Assembly (NCBI GenBank): GCA_965248955.1 | Contig: OZ252212.1 | Span: forward strand, 1,860,001-1,924,000 | DNA: 64,000 bases | Direction of reading: 5' to 3' | From: DAOUJH01 sp965248955 | Lineage (GTDB): Bacteria; Chloroflexota; Dehalococcoidia; Lucifugimonadales; QGNO01 | Part shown: one piece after another, positions 35,534 to 44,127 of the stretch | How positions within the stretch are numbered: position 1 is the stretch's first letter | Layout: the number at the start of each line of letters is the position of its first letter | The notes under the pieces: generated by a model | What the model saw: the letters and a program-made list of their open reading frames with translations, nothing else | Databases searched by the model: none | What the model was told of the DNA's origin: nothing | Position numbers and translations under genes: made by a program

Positions 35534-36884
35534 CTTTTCCGTATTCGTCAAGAATAGCGGCGGCGTGGAGAATGCCTTTCAGGAAGTAGTCTATCCTCAC
35601 GTTTTCATTGGGGGCGTGTATCTTGTCGTCGGGAAAGGAAACACCGGATGATGCTACGGGCAGGCCCAGACCCTCCGCTATGTAGTACATGGGGCCGCTT
35701 CCCGCAAGCCCGGGCGTGAGCAGGGGCTCTTTGTCGTATACCTGCCTGGCCGTTTCCGAAACCAACCGGACGAACGGCGAGTCCATGGAAGTGCGAGATG
35801 GGTTTACTCCGTCCCAGTAGTTGATATGGATGTCTGAAAAGCCGTGGGTGTCCAGGTGATTACGCAGCTTGTCTAGGATATCTCCGGGCCGCTGGTCCGG
35901 TACAAGCCTGAAGTCCAACTTCACTTTGGCGGTGGCCGGCAGGACGGTCTTGGTGCCCTCGCCCGTATAGCCGGACTCTATGCCGCAGATCGTACACGTT
36001 GGCTGGAACATGTGGCGTTTGCGGAAATCAATGCCCTCCGCATCGCGGAGGAAGCGGGAAACCTGAAGCTCTTGGCGCAGGCTGTCTTCTTCCGCGGGCA
36101 TTCCGGCGACGGCGGCCATCTCCGCCTCGGTAGGTTGGCGGACCTGGTCGTAGAAGCCGGGGATGAGGACGCGCTCGTCCTGGTCCTTCAGGGTGGACAA
36201 CGCCCAGACCAGGCGCCACGCCGGGTTGGGCACCACGGTGGCCCAAGACGAATGGGAATCGCGGGAGGCGGAGCGCACTTCAAGCTCTACGTAGAGAATG
36301 CCCTTGAGTCCCAAGTATATCTGGGGGTTGCCCTGCCAGTTGACGCCGCCGCCTTCCCAAATGCAGGCGTCCGCCTTCAGAAGGTCGCGGTGCTTGTCCA
36401 CGAAGGAGCCGAAGCCGGGGCTCCCTATCTCCTCTGCGCCCTCTATGCAGAACTTGATCCGGCAAGGCAGTTCGCCGCGCACGGCCTTCATGGCCTTGAT
36501 GGCGGCGATGCGCGCCGCCAGGTGTCCTTTGTCGTCCGATACGCCGCGGGCGAAGATGCGGCCGTCGCGCTCCGTGGGCTGGAACGGCGGCGAGTCCCAT
36601 AGCTCCAGCGGCTCGGCGGGCTGAACGTCGTAGTGGTTGTAGAACAGCAACTGCTTGGAGGAGCGCCCGTCGTGTTCGGCGTAGACCACGGGGAAGCGCG
36701 GGTCTTCCGTAGGCATGATGTTGGCCTGGAAGTCTGCTTCTTGGAGCATGGCTTTCACCAGGGCGGCGCACTCCTGCACGCCATCGTTCTGGGCGGCCAC
36801 GCTGGGCTGGGCGCAGAGGCGCTTCAGGTCTTCCAGGTACTGGGGCAGGTGGTCTTCTATGTGCTTCCTGAGAGCGGTGTCCAT
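35526..36884 (-). CDS. M20 family metallopeptidase (dipeptidase type)
   Basis: This 452-residue zinc peptidase starts at ATG 36884, preceded by AAGGAG at five bases; upstream in-frame sequence belongs to the opposite-strand PLP gene. Metal-binding signatures are YNHYDVQP, FARGVSDDKGHLAARI, IEGAEEIGSPGF and the late SFPDDKIHAPNENVRIDYF. The inserted lid domain (about 195-340) contains SRDSHSSW, as in carboxypeptidase/dipeptidases. It probably releases amino acids from small peptides in the cytosol. Co-transcribed with the prenyl synthase through a short overlap. Confidence 0.9.
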   Translation of the reverse strand: MDTALRKHIEDHLPQYLEDLKRLCAQPSVAAQNDGVQECAALVKAMLQEADFQANIMPTEDPRFPVVYAEHDGRSSKQLLFYNHYDVQPAEPLELWDSPPFQPTERDGRIFARGVSDDKGHLAARIAAIKAMKAVRGELPCRIKFCIEGAEEIGSPGFGSFVDKHRDLLKADACIWEGGGVNWQGNPQIYLGLKGILYVELEVRSASRDSHSSWATVVPNPAWRLVWALSTLKDQDERVLIPGFYDQVRQPTEAEMAAVAGMPAEEDSLRQELQVSRFLRDAEGIDFRKRHMFQPTCTICGIESGYTGEGTKTVLPATAKVKLDFRLVPDQRPGDILDKLRNHLDTHGFSDIHINYWDGVNPSRTSMDSPFVRLVSETARQVYDKEPLLTPGLAGSGPMYYIAEGLGLPVASSGVSFPDDKIHAPNENVRIDYFLKGILHAAAILDEYGKDG

Positions 36885-36906
36885 GGCGGCTCCTTGGTAT
36901 TGGCGG

Positions 36907-36912
36907 ATTATA
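36907..36912 (-). promoter_or_regulatory. Extended -10 of the M20 peptidase promoter
   Basis: TATAAT on the minus strand with TGC directly before it, 23 bases upstream of the ATG at 36884. The -35 is weak. Confidence 0.45.
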
Positions 36913-36936
36913 GCAGACGGGCGTTGCGCTTTCTCG

Positions 36937-36966
36937 TTGACAGTGGAATGGCGCTGGGAAGATACT
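36937..36966 (+). promoter_or_regulatory. Promoter of the PLP lyase gene
   Basis: TTGACA (36937-36942), 18 bases, GATACT (36961-36966). It is back-to-back with the divergent peptidase promoter in a 108-base gap. Confidence 0.5.
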
Positions 36967-36992
36967 GTTGTTGCTAGGCAAAGGGGGGAACA

Positions 36993-38015
36993 GTGGATAC
37001 TACATCCTTGTTGACGCGTGAAGACCTCAAGTCGGCAATAGAGCAGGCGCCAAGGGTGCGCTTGGCCAATATCCCAACGCCCATTGAAGAGCTCTCCAGG
37101 CTGAGCGATGCCCTGGGTGGCCCGCGCATCTTGATCAAGAGGGACGACCTTACAGGGCTGGGGTTCGGCGGCAACAAGGTGCGCCACATGGAGTTCTGCA
37201 TGGGAGATGCCCTGGCCAAAGGATGCGATACGTCGGTAAACGCCAATCTCTGGGTATCGAACAATTCCAGGATCATTGGCGCGGCGTCCAAGAAGATGGG
37301 CATGCGCTACATCTGCGTGGTGGTGGGCGGCAAGGACAGGCCGGTGCAGGGGAACATGCTTCTGCTTGATTTGATGGGCACGGAGATGCACCTTACCCAG
37401 ACTAGGGACATGGACGAGGGGAGGCGGTTGGCCGAGGAGCTGGCGGACCAGGTGAAACGCGAGGGCGGCAAGCCTTACCTGCATCCCGAGGAGCCAATGT
37501 CACGTGGATCGGGCGCTATGGGCTATCTCAACGCTACCCTGGAGATACTGGAGCAGTTGGATGAAATGGGCGTGGCCGATGCCAAGGTCTACATTGTAAC
37601 CGGAGCATCGCATGGAGGGCTGGCGCTTGGCGCAAAGGCACTGGGCCTGCTCTGGAACATCACCGGGGTGCAGGTTGCCCCGACGTCGATTTACTTTGCC
37701 GACACGGTAACCTGGGCGAACACCGCGGCGCAGGCGCTGGAGTTGCCCCTGCGCTTGGACTGGGAAGACGTTACCGAGACATCCGACTACGTGGGTCCGG
37801 GCTATCCCGACCCCAGCCAGGAGTGTGCCGCGGCGATACGCTTGATGGCCGAGCTAGAGGGGATCATCCTTGAACCCGTGTATACCGGCAAGGCGCTGGC
37901 GGCGGTGATAGACCATGTGCGCAAAGGTGTGCTGACCTCCAGGGATACCGTGCTCTTCATGCACACCGGAGGACTGCCTGAGCTGTTCAGCTTTGCCGAA
38001 GAGTTGAAGCGATAG
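36993..38015 (+). CDS. D-cysteine desulfhydrase / ACC deaminase-family PLP enzyme
   Basis: This 340-residue fold-type II PLP enzyme starts at GTG 36993 after a GGGGGG-type SD. PLP-Lys lies in GFGGNKVRHME, the phosphate loop is VTGASHGGLALGAK, and C-terminal MHTGGLPELFSF is family-typical. The substrate-binding SNH motif reads VSNNSR, with Ser kept and His replaced by Asn. Candidates are D-cysteine desulfhydrase, cysteate sulfo-lyase or ACC deaminase; sequence alone does not decide. It stands alone between a divergent peptidase and a convergent MFS gene. Confidence 0.8.
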   Translation: MDTTSLLTREDLKSAIEQAPRVRLANIPTPIEELSRLSDALGGPRILIKRDDLTGLGFGGNKVRHMEFCMGDALAKGCDTSVNANLWVSNNSRIIGAASKKMGMRYICVVVGGKDRPVQGNMLLLDLMGTEMHLTQTRDMDEGRRLAEELADQVKREGGKPYLHPEEPMSRGSGAMGYLNATLEILEQLDEMGVADAKVYIVTGASHGGLALGAKALGLLWNITGVQVAPTSIYFADTVTWANTAAQALELPLRLDWEDVTETSDYVGPGYPDPSQECAAAIRLMAELEGIILEPVYTGKALAAVIDHVRKGVLTSRDTVLFMHTGGLPELFSFAEELKR

Positions 38016-38037
38016 ATCTTCAGCCCGGCCCGGTCGC

Positions 38038-39303
38038 CTAGGCTGTGCGCGGGGTGGCTTTCCCAGGCTTGCTTTCTCTCAGCAGCGGCATGATCAATAT
38101 CAACGCTCCGGATACCACGGCCAGAATCAACACGCCAGAGGTGAGCGAGCCCGAGAGATCGCGGAGGAAGCCGAGGAGGAAGGGCCCTCCGAACCCTCCG
38201 ATCTCGGCCGCGGCGAAGAACAGCCCCGCGGCCGTCCCTATGTGCTTTGCCCCGATGCCGGGCGTTTCCATCAATATGAGGGTCTGTATGGGCATCATGG
38301 GGCCTCTAACCACGTTGGACGCTATCAGTGCACCTATGAGCACTGTGCCCGTGGTGTAGGCCAATCCCAGGGTGGCCACTACAGCCACGCCAAGCAGCAA
38401 CGCCATGGTCAGGGCTCGGTAACCGTGCCTGGCCAGCGGTGGTATTACAAGCAGCCCGGAGACGCCAATGGCGGTGCCCAAAGCGGTCCAGATACCGGCT
38501 TGGGTAATGGTCATGCCTCCTTCTTGAAGAAGGGTGGGCAGCCAGTTGCTGAGGCCGTGATTGAGGAGGAAGGTGGCAAAGGCCATCACCAGTACGACCT
38601 GAACGTTTCGTAGACGGAGCAGCTCGTGGATCACGGACAGGCTGGACTCCTTGTCGGAGGATGTCTGGCTGCTTTCTGAAGCGGGCAGGGGAGTGTCGCG
38701 GGAGAAGAGCCACCAGGCCGCTATGACGGCCAGTAGGACCGCTCCGTAGATTAGAGATATGCCGCGCCAGCTTCCCGTAAGAGGCAAGACCACTCCGGCG
38801 GCGGTGGCCAGGGCTATGGCCATGCCGCTGAGCGGCCCGGTGGTATATATGCCGGCGGCTAGGTTGCGCTGGTTTCCCTGGAACCACAGCGAGACCACTT
38901 TGGGAGCGCCTATGGAGATGATGGGGCCTCCCACTCCGAACAACGCCACCGCGAACAGCAGTGTATAGAAGTCCGGGGCAAGGCCGCGCAGCACCAGCGA
39001 CACCCAGACTATGATTATGCCGATGCCTAGCGATCTCCGCACGCCGAGGCGGTCGACGAGGGCGCCCAGCGGCGAAGCGGTAAAGATGTAGACAAACTGC
39101 CACGCGCCAAGGACAAGCCCCATCTGGCTGTAGGACATGTTTAGGTCTTTGATGATTGGATCGACGAGGGGTGGGATGGTTGCCGCGGTCACGCCAAAGG
39201 AGGCGTAGAGGAGCCAGAGCAGAAAGAGAATGACCCAGCGATACGGGTTCGCCTCCGTTATGGCTTGCTGGGGAGGCTGGGCTGCGGGCTGACCGGTGCT
39301 CAC
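38038..39303 (-). CDS. MFS transporter (12-TM)
   Basis: This carrier of about 421 residues starts at GTG 39303 (VSTGQPAAQPP...); an upstream in-frame TTG at 39339 is possible but adds a non-conserved extension. The first helix is RWVILFLLWLLYASFGVTAATI, and the MFS loop 2-3 motif appears as SPLGALVDRLGVRRSLG. A cytosolic loop about halfway (SRDTPLPASESSQTSSDKES) separates two six-helix bundles. Substrate is unknown. It diverges from another MFS gene across a 124-base gap. Confidence 0.85.
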   Translation of the reverse strand: MSTGQPAAQPPQQAITEANPYRWVILFLLWLLYASFGVTAATIPPLVDPIIKDLNMSYSQMGLVLGAWQFVYIFTASPLGALVDRLGVRRSLGIGIIIVWVSLVLRGLAPDFYTLLFAVALFGVGGPIISIGAPKVVSLWFQGNQRNLAAGIYTTGPLSGMAIALATAAGVVLPLTGSWRGISLIYGAVLLAVIAAWWLFSRDTPLPASESSQTSSDKESSLSVIHELLRLRNVQVVLVMAFATFLLNHGLSNWLPTLLQEGGMTITQAGIWTALGTAIGVSGLLVIPPLARHGYRALTMALLLGVAVVATLGLAYTTGTVLIGALIASNVVRGPMMPIQTLILMETPGIGAKHIGTAAGLFFAAAEIGGFGGPFLLGFLRDLSGSLTSGVLILAVVSGALILIMPLLRESKPGKATPRTA

Positions 39304-39427
39304 TCTCACAATATACGTGCAGATTGGGCAGGGTGGCAAATGGGAAGCGGAGGCTAACCGTTGTTTGCATTGTGCCTACGGTATAGAGTAGGGTAGGTTT
39401 CTCCATTTTACGCACCAGGTGTTCCCA

Positions 39428-40711
39428 ATGAAGAAACCCAGATTCTTCTATGGTTGGTACATAGTCGTAGCCGGCTTTTTCGGCAACGTCGCAGCCGGCG
39501 GCATCCAGAGCTTCACTTTCGGCGTGATATACCCCGCAATGAGCGATGCTCTGGGCTGGGGTCGCGGCGTGGTCTCAGTAGGGCTGGCGCTCCGCCCCCT
39601 GGGCGCCGCTTTCATGGGGCCCATCTTCGGCCCGTTGATCGACCGCTTCGGAGCACGCTGGCTGATGTTCTTCTCGGCGCTCGTAGGCGGCATAGCCACC
39701 ATCGCCGTGGCCCAGGTCACACAGGTCTGGCAGTTCTACCTTGTCTATGGCATAGCGGGGGCGCTTACCTTCACCGGCGTGGGAGACCTGGTGGCAACAG
39801 CGGTGATACCCAAGTGGTTTGTAAGACGCAGGGGCAGGGCACTGGGTCTAGCTACCATGGGCAACCCGGTGGCGGGCATGGTGGTGGCTCCTATACTTGC
39901 CTTCATCGTCTTCACGTACGGCTGGCAGGCGGGATGGTGGTTTCTCGGGCTGCTCATCCTGTTCATAGGCATACCGGTGTCGTCGCTAATGCGGCGCCAG
40001 CCCGAAGACATGGGGCTGCAACCCGACGGCGATACGGATGAGGAGCTGGAGCTCCCAGGCCAGCCCGCTCATATACCCAGCCACGCCGCGGAGGTGCAGT
40101 GGAGGCCCGGAGAGTCGGTGAGGACGCTGACTTTCTGGCTGTTGCTGCTGGGCTTCACCATTGGCCTAACGGCTGTGGGCGGAGTAGTCCTCCACGAATT
40201 CGCCTTTCTCACCGAAAGTGGTCTATCGGTCCCGGTGGCCGCCGCCGTGCTTTCTACCCATGCCATAGGCGCGGCACTGGCCAGGCTGCTCTGGGGCGCC
40301 CTGGCGGATAAGTTCCCCATCAGGTACGTGATGGCGGCTATATTCTTCTTCTCGGCGCTTGGCCTGAGCATTCTACTCGTGTCGCAGAGCGCGCCTTTTG
40401 CCTTTATGTTTGCCGCGGTGTACGGCCTATCCGTAGGCGGCACCGGGGTCGTACAGCCCACTATGTGGGCAAACTACTTTGGCCGCGGTTTCATTGGAGC
40501 CATACGCGGCATCACCATGCCGGCGCAGCTGGTCAGCGTGGCGGGCGGCCCGGTCATGGCCGGCGTCCTCTACGACGTGACGGGAGGCTACGTGCTGCCG
40601 TACCAGATATTCTTCATCACCCTTGTCGTAGGCGGTGTGCTCATGCTGTTCACCGTTCCTCCCAGGAAGAAGACGCCGGCAGCCGAGGAAAGCCCTCAGC
40701 CGGCGGACTAA
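39428..40711 (+). CDS. MFS transporter (OFA-like)
   Basis: This carrier of 427 residues starts at ATG 39428 with AGGTG just upstream; GTG 39419 is the alternative. It opens KKPRFFYGWYIVVAGFFGN, typical of oxalate/formate-antiporter-like MFS proteins, and the loop motif reads GPLIDRFGARW. Twelve helices are split by a central acidic loop (PDGDTDEELELPGQ). A monocarboxylate or related anion substrate is inferred from the subfamily resemblance only. Confidence 0.85.
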   Translation: MKKPRFFYGWYIVVAGFFGNVAAGGIQSFTFGVIYPAMSDALGWGRGVVSVGLALRPLGAAFMGPIFGPLIDRFGARWLMFFSALVGGIATIAVAQVTQVWQFYLVYGIAGALTFTGVGDLVATAVIPKWFVRRRGRALGLATMGNPVAGMVVAPILAFIVFTYGWQAGWWFLGLLILFIGIPVSSLMRRQPEDMGLQPDGDTDEELELPGQPAHIPSHAAEVQWRPGESVRTLTFWLLLLGFTIGLTAVGGVVLHEFAFLTESGLSVPVAAAVLSTHAIGAALARLLWGALADKFPIRYVMAAIFFFSALGLSILLVSQSAPFAFMFAAVYGLSVGGTGVVQPTMWANYFGRGFIGAIRGITMPAQLVSVAGGPVMAGVLYDVTGGYVLPYQIFFITLVVGGVLMLFTVPPRKKTPAAEESPQPAD

Positions 40712-40712
40712 G

Positions 40713-40740
40713 TTGACAACTGAAACACGGGTAATAGAAT
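40713..40740 (+). promoter_or_regulatory. Strong promoter of the nitrile hydratase genes
   Basis: Consensus TTGACA (40713-40718), 16 bases, TAGAAT (40735-40740), 30 bases upstream of the beta-subunit ATG. It is one of the best hexamer pairs in the window. Confidence 0.65.
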
Positions 40741-40769
40741 CCCTTCAAACTCTTCCGGCGGGGTAACGC

Positions 40770-41459
40770 ATGAACGGAATCCATGACATGGGTGGAATGC
40801 ATGGCTTTGGCCCCGTGGAGCGCGAGGAGAATGAGCCTGTCTTCCATGAAAAGTGGGAGGGTCGCGTCTATGGTATGACCAGGCAGCTAAGGCAATTCCT
40901 GGTCACGGATGCGGGAGGCTTCCGATACGCCATCGAGCGAATAGCCCCGGCCACATATCTCGCCTCCAGCTACTACGGAAAATGGTTGCTGGCGGTGGAA
41001 AGTTTGCTCATAGAAAACGGTGTAGTCACAACTGAAGAGTTGGACAGTAAGACGGCTTTCTATGAGGAGAACCCCCAAGCAGAGGTGACGCGGCACGTCG
41101 ATCCTCAGCGAACCGCTGAGGTCATGAGCCGCATCCTTACCCGTCAGCCTTTGCACAAGGAAATAGGGGTCAAGCCAAGGTTCAAGATAGGAGATGTGGT
41201 GCGGGCTCGGAGCTTCAATCCGCCTGGCCATACGCGTCTGCCCAGGTATATACGCGGCAAAGAGGGTGAGATAGCCCTCTACCACGGTGTGCACGATTTT
41301 GAGGATACGGTGGCGGCTGGGACTGAAGCAAAGCCTCAGCCGGTCTACGCCGTTCGCTTCGACGCTGCAGAGGTATGGGGAGATTCCGCCGAAGCCAACC
41401 AACGCATTTACATAGATATGTGGGAAAGCTATTTGGAACCGGTCAAGGAGGGAACATGA
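40770..41459 (+). CDS. Nitrile hydratase beta subunit
   Basis: This 229-residue protein is complete and shows the beta-subunit opening MNGIHDMGGMHGFGPV, the helical middle (YYGKWLLAVESLLIENG), and the C-terminal SH3-like barrel FKIGDVVRARSFNPPGHTRLPRYIRGKEGEI ... YAVRFDAAEVWG ... WESYLEP. With the alpha subunit it would hydrate nitriles to amides. Beta-before-alpha order is that of cobalt-type enzymes. Its stop overlaps the alpha start (ATGA). Confidence 0.93.
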   Translation: MNGIHDMGGMHGFGPVEREENEPVFHEKWEGRVYGMTRQLRQFLVTDAGGFRYAIERIAPATYLASSYYGKWLLAVESLLIENGVVTTEELDSKTAFYEENPQAEVTRHVDPQRTAEVMSRILTRQPLHKEIGVKPRFKIGDVVRARSFNPPGHTRLPRYIRGKEGEIALYHGVHDFEDTVAAGTEAKPQPVYAVRFDAAEVWGDSAEANQRIYIDMWESYLEPVKEGT

Positions 41460-41953
41460 GCGGAGACCATGGAAAGCATGATCCTGAGCCAGAGCCGTAT
41501 CCGGCGCTGCGGGCCAAGGCGCTGGAGTCCCTGCTGATTGAAAAAGGCCTCATAGACAGCGGCGCCATCGATGAGATAGTGCGCACCTACGAGCAGGACA
41601 TTGGACCCTTGAACGGGGCGGAAGTGGTGGCAAGGGCGTGGAGCGACCCCGAGTATAAGAAGCGGCTACTGGCGAATGGGACAGAAGCCATTTCTGAGAT
41701 GGGCTTCCAAGGCGCTCAGGGAGCGGAAATTGTGGTCTTGGAGAACACGCCGCAGCTCCACAACATGGTGGTGTGTACGCTGTGTTCCTGCTATCCCTGG
41801 CCGATACTGGGATTGCCGCCGACATGCTGCCACGCGTCTCGTCCAGGCATGAAACCGCCTCAACCATATGTCAGGCAGACCCTCGCGAGAGGGCCTTGCC
41901 TGCCATCCCCCTCTTCCCCATCACCCATCATCACTGCTAACATTCACCCATGA
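41456..41953 (+). CDS. Nitrile hydratase alpha subunit, C-terminally truncated
   Basis: The ATG at 41456 follows AAGGAGGG and overlaps the beta stop. Residues 15-122 match the alpha subunit, including the metal claw VCTLCSC (Cys107, Cys110, Cys112) of the cobalt type and the following YPWPILGLPP. After residue 122 the sequence becomes an unrelated Pro/Ser-rich tail (TCCHASRPGM... to 165) instead of the usual WYKS...YRSR half. Family members have about 200 residues, so roughly 80 conserved residues are gone. The other frames downstream contain no remnant that I can see. The subunit is probably non-functional, and no activator gene follows. Confidence 0.85.
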   Translation: MSGDHGKHDPEPEPYPALRAKALESLLIEKGLIDSGAIDEIVRTYEQDIGPLNGAEVVARAWSDPEYKKRLLANGTEAISEMGFQGAQGAEIVVLENTPQLHNMVVCTLCSCYPWPILGLPPTCCHASRPGMKPPQPYVRQTLARGPCLPSPSSPSPIITANIHP

Positions 41954-42014
41954 CTTACATCGCGCAAGATCGCATTCCGCACACCGTCTGTGCTCCCTAC
42001 TCATTACGAAATTC

Positions 42015-42089
42015 GGATTTGTTTCCCATATTTGCAAAAAAGTGGTTCGCGTTTAGCCTTGTACTAGACATAACGTTGGAAACAATTCC
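42015..42089 (+). repeat. Dispersed ~75-bp element, copy 2 (MITE-like)
   Basis: It begins GGATTTGTTTCCC and ends TGGAAACAATTCC, with the same interior (GGTTCGCGTTTAGCCTTG, then ACATAACGT) as copy 1 at 34246-34322. It sits between the truncated nitrile hydratase alpha gene and the serine hydrolase gene. Confidence 0.75.
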
Positions 42090-42132
42090 CGGAAGTAATC
42101 ACCCAACTGGAGACCGGCACTAGGAGGAGACA

Positions 42133-42978
42133 ATGAGCAACAAGCGGTTGTGGAAACGTTTGGAGGAGCGGCTGACTCGCAAGATAGAGGGTTTTGCGGG
42201 AGTAGCCGGAGTTTCGGTGAAAGACCTGACGCGCGGAGATGCGGTGTCGGTGCATGGCGGCGAGGAGTTTCCCACTGCCTCCACCATCAAGATACATATC
42301 TTGACTCGGCTATTGAGCCGCGCTGAAGCGGGCGAGATAGACCTTGGCGAGCGCATCAGGATAACCCCTGAGAAGCATGGAGCGGGCAGTGGAGTGCTCC
42401 ACTACATGGAAAACGAACCCGATGTCTCCGTGCTGGACGTCGCTATTTTGATGATCATCGTGTCGGACAACACGGCAACCAACATGTGCATCGACTGGGC
42501 GGGCATCGAGGCTACCAACGCGCTGCTGCGGGAGATGGGGCTTACGGCGACAAAGTTGAGGCGCAAGATGATGGACAGAGAGGCTATACACAGAGGGGAT
42601 GAGAACGTATCAACCCCGAACGAGCTTGTTGCCATGCTGGAAATGCTGCATCAGGGCAAGCCCTCTCCCAAAGTGGCCGAGCAAGTGCTGCGCATCATCA
42701 GCAAGCCCAAGTCCGCACCGTTGAACCGGGCGGTGCCCTCCGACCTGGTGGTCGCCAACAAGCCGGGCGGCATGGAACGGGTGCGCTGCGATGCTGGGAT
42801 CGTGTTCCTGGGGGATAGGCCCTACGCCATAGCGGTGATGACCAAGTTTGGGCTGGAGGATGCCATACGCCAGGAAGGATTCATTGTAGACCTGGTCCAG
42901 GACGTGCATCAGACAATGGCCGTGCTGGACAGCACCAACGATTTTGGCTTGGGGGTGCCCAAGTACACGGGAGGTTAG
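42133..42978 (+). CDS. Class A beta-lactamase-fold serine hydrolase
   Basis: This 281-residue protein starts after GGAGGAG. It has the SxxK active site TASTIKIHIL, the SDN motif (VSDNTATN) and a KTG-equivalent VANKPGGMERVRCD, all in correct order and spacing for the penicillin-binding/beta-lactamase superfamily. An acidic omega-loop region (MMDREAIHRGDENVSTP) is present. It lacks a signal peptide, so unlike true beta-lactamases it seems to stay in the cytosol; a resistance function should not be assumed. It may hydrolyse other amides or esters. Confidence 0.82.
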   Translation: MSNKRLWKRLEERLTRKIEGFAGVAGVSVKDLTRGDAVSVHGGEEFPTASTIKIHILTRLLSRAEAGEIDLGERIRITPEKHGAGSGVLHYMENEPDVSVLDVAILMIIVSDNTATNMCIDWAGIEATNALLREMGLTATKLRRKMMDREAIHRGDENVSTPNELVAMLEMLHQGKPSPKVAEQVLRIISKPKSAPLNRAVPSDLVVANKPGGMERVRCDAGIVFLGDRPYAIAVMTKFGLEDAIRQEGFIVDLVQDVHQTMAVLDSTNDFGLGVPKYTGG

Positions 42979-42992
42979 GCCCGGCTTAAGGG

Positions 42993-43787
42993 TCAAGCTC
43001 CGTAGCGGCGCTGTCTTCCCTGGTAGCTCCTTAAAGCTCGGAGGAAATCTATCTTCCGGAAGGCGGGCCAGAAGGCGTCGCAGAAGTATAGCTCACTGTG
43101 TACGCTCTGCCAGAGCAAGAAGCCGCTCAAGCGGGCCTCTCCGCTTGTCCTGATGATAAGGTCGGGTTCAGGCACGTGCGGAGCGTAGAGGTGCTGCCGC
43201 ACTTCTTCAACCGAGAGGCCGTCCGCTACTTCCAATAGAGAGGCTCCGTTCTCATTCCGGGCCAGCAGCAGTCTCCTCAATGCGTCCAGTATCTCGTCAC
43301 GGCCTCCATAGCCAATGGCTATGTTCAACTGCCATGGCCCCGCGGAGGCGGTCATCTCTTCCACACGCTTGATCTTGTCGCGCAGGTCTTCACTTAGACT
43401 GTCGGCGCGTCCAATCACGTTGACTTGCCTCTTGGTAGGGTTGCTCTCAGGGTCCAGCCACTGGTCCAGTTTGGCTCCAACCAAGGTGAACAGCTTCTCA
43501 AGCTCCTCCGGGGTACGTTTCAGGTTGTCCGTGGACAGCCCCCACAGGGTGACCACGGGTATCTGCAGTTCGTCGCACCACTGGATCACCTCGCTGGCCT
43601 TGTCGGCGCCAATGCGGTGACCTTCGGCAACGTCGCCCAACCCCTGCATCCTGGCAAAACGCCTGTTGCCGTCCAGGATCATGGCTACGTGTTGGGGAAG
43701 CCGGTGCTGCTTGATCTGAGCCAGAAGCCTGTTGGTATACAAGCCATGGATGAAAGAGCTCAACAGCCTCAAGGGCATTGCACCCAT
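42993..43787 (-). CDS. uppS: Isoprenyl transferase (undecaprenyl diphosphate synthase)
   Basis: A 264-residue cis-prenyltransferase that makes the polyprenyl carrier for cell-wall synthesis. Conserved regions: HVAMILDGNRRFARMQG, VTLWGLSTDNLKR, LNIAIGYGGRDEI and the C-terminal PDLIIRTSGEARLSGFLLWQS followed by SELYF. The start at ATG 43787 gives a usual N-terminus; ATG 43778 is equally possible. No cdsA or dxr follows as in many genomes. It works with C15 diphosphate that could come from the prenyl synthase 8 kb away. Confidence 0.92.
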   Translation of the reverse strand: MGAMPLRLLSSFIHGLYTNRLLAQIKQHRLPQHVAMILDGNRRFARMQGLGDVAEGHRIGADKASEVIQWCDELQIPVVTLWGLSTDNLKRTPEELEKLFTLVGAKLDQWLDPESNPTKRQVNVIGRADSLSEDLRDKIKRVEEMTASAGPWQLNIAIGYGGRDEILDALRRLLLARNENGASLLEVADGLSVEEVRQHLYAPHVPEPDLIIRTSGEARLSGFLLWQSVHSELYFCDAFWPAFRKIDFLRALRSYQGRQRRYGA

Positions 43788-44005
43788 GAGAAGAGGCTTC
43801 ACAACCCGGCCTATGCCGGGGGATGTTTTTCTATCAACGGTAGTAACTGAACTGGCTGATCGGTCCAAGTATGCCCCTGCCCTCAAAACGTTATCTATTA
43901 GGGTACCACTACCTGTAAACCACCTACCTCTGTTGCAAAGCTGGCCTTGCCACAATAGGGAAATGGGATCAATGACGAAGGCTGGGCGAAGGTCTCTTCA
44001 ACAGG

Positions 44006-44080
44006 TGGAGCGGGGGACGGGACTCGAACCCGCGACAGCCTGCTTGGAAGGCAGGGGCTCTACCACTGAGCTACCCCCGC
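44006..44080 (-). tRNA. tRNA-Gly (anticodon TCC)
   Basis: On the minus strand: acceptor GCGGGGG pairs with CCCCCGC, D-arm GCTCAGTGGTAGAGC, anticodon loop CTTCCAA giving TCC, and T-arm GCGGGTTCGAGTCCCGT. The TCCA 3' end is encoded (discriminator T). All four stems close. It reads glycine GGA/GGG codons. Confidence 0.96.
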
Positions 44081-44127
44081 TGGGGTACACCCTAGTTTAT
44101 AGCATTGCCCCGCGGTTGGCTAGGACG

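Noticed and set aside
36884..37484. 200-residue N-terminal extension of the M20 peptidase
   Set aside because: It runs antisense through the PLP enzyme gene, and a strong SD (AAGGAG) marks ATG 36884.
42133..42978. Antibiotic-resistance beta-lactamase
   Set aside because: SxxK, SDN and KxG motifs are present, but there is no signal peptide and KTG is changed to KPG; only the fold class can be claimed.
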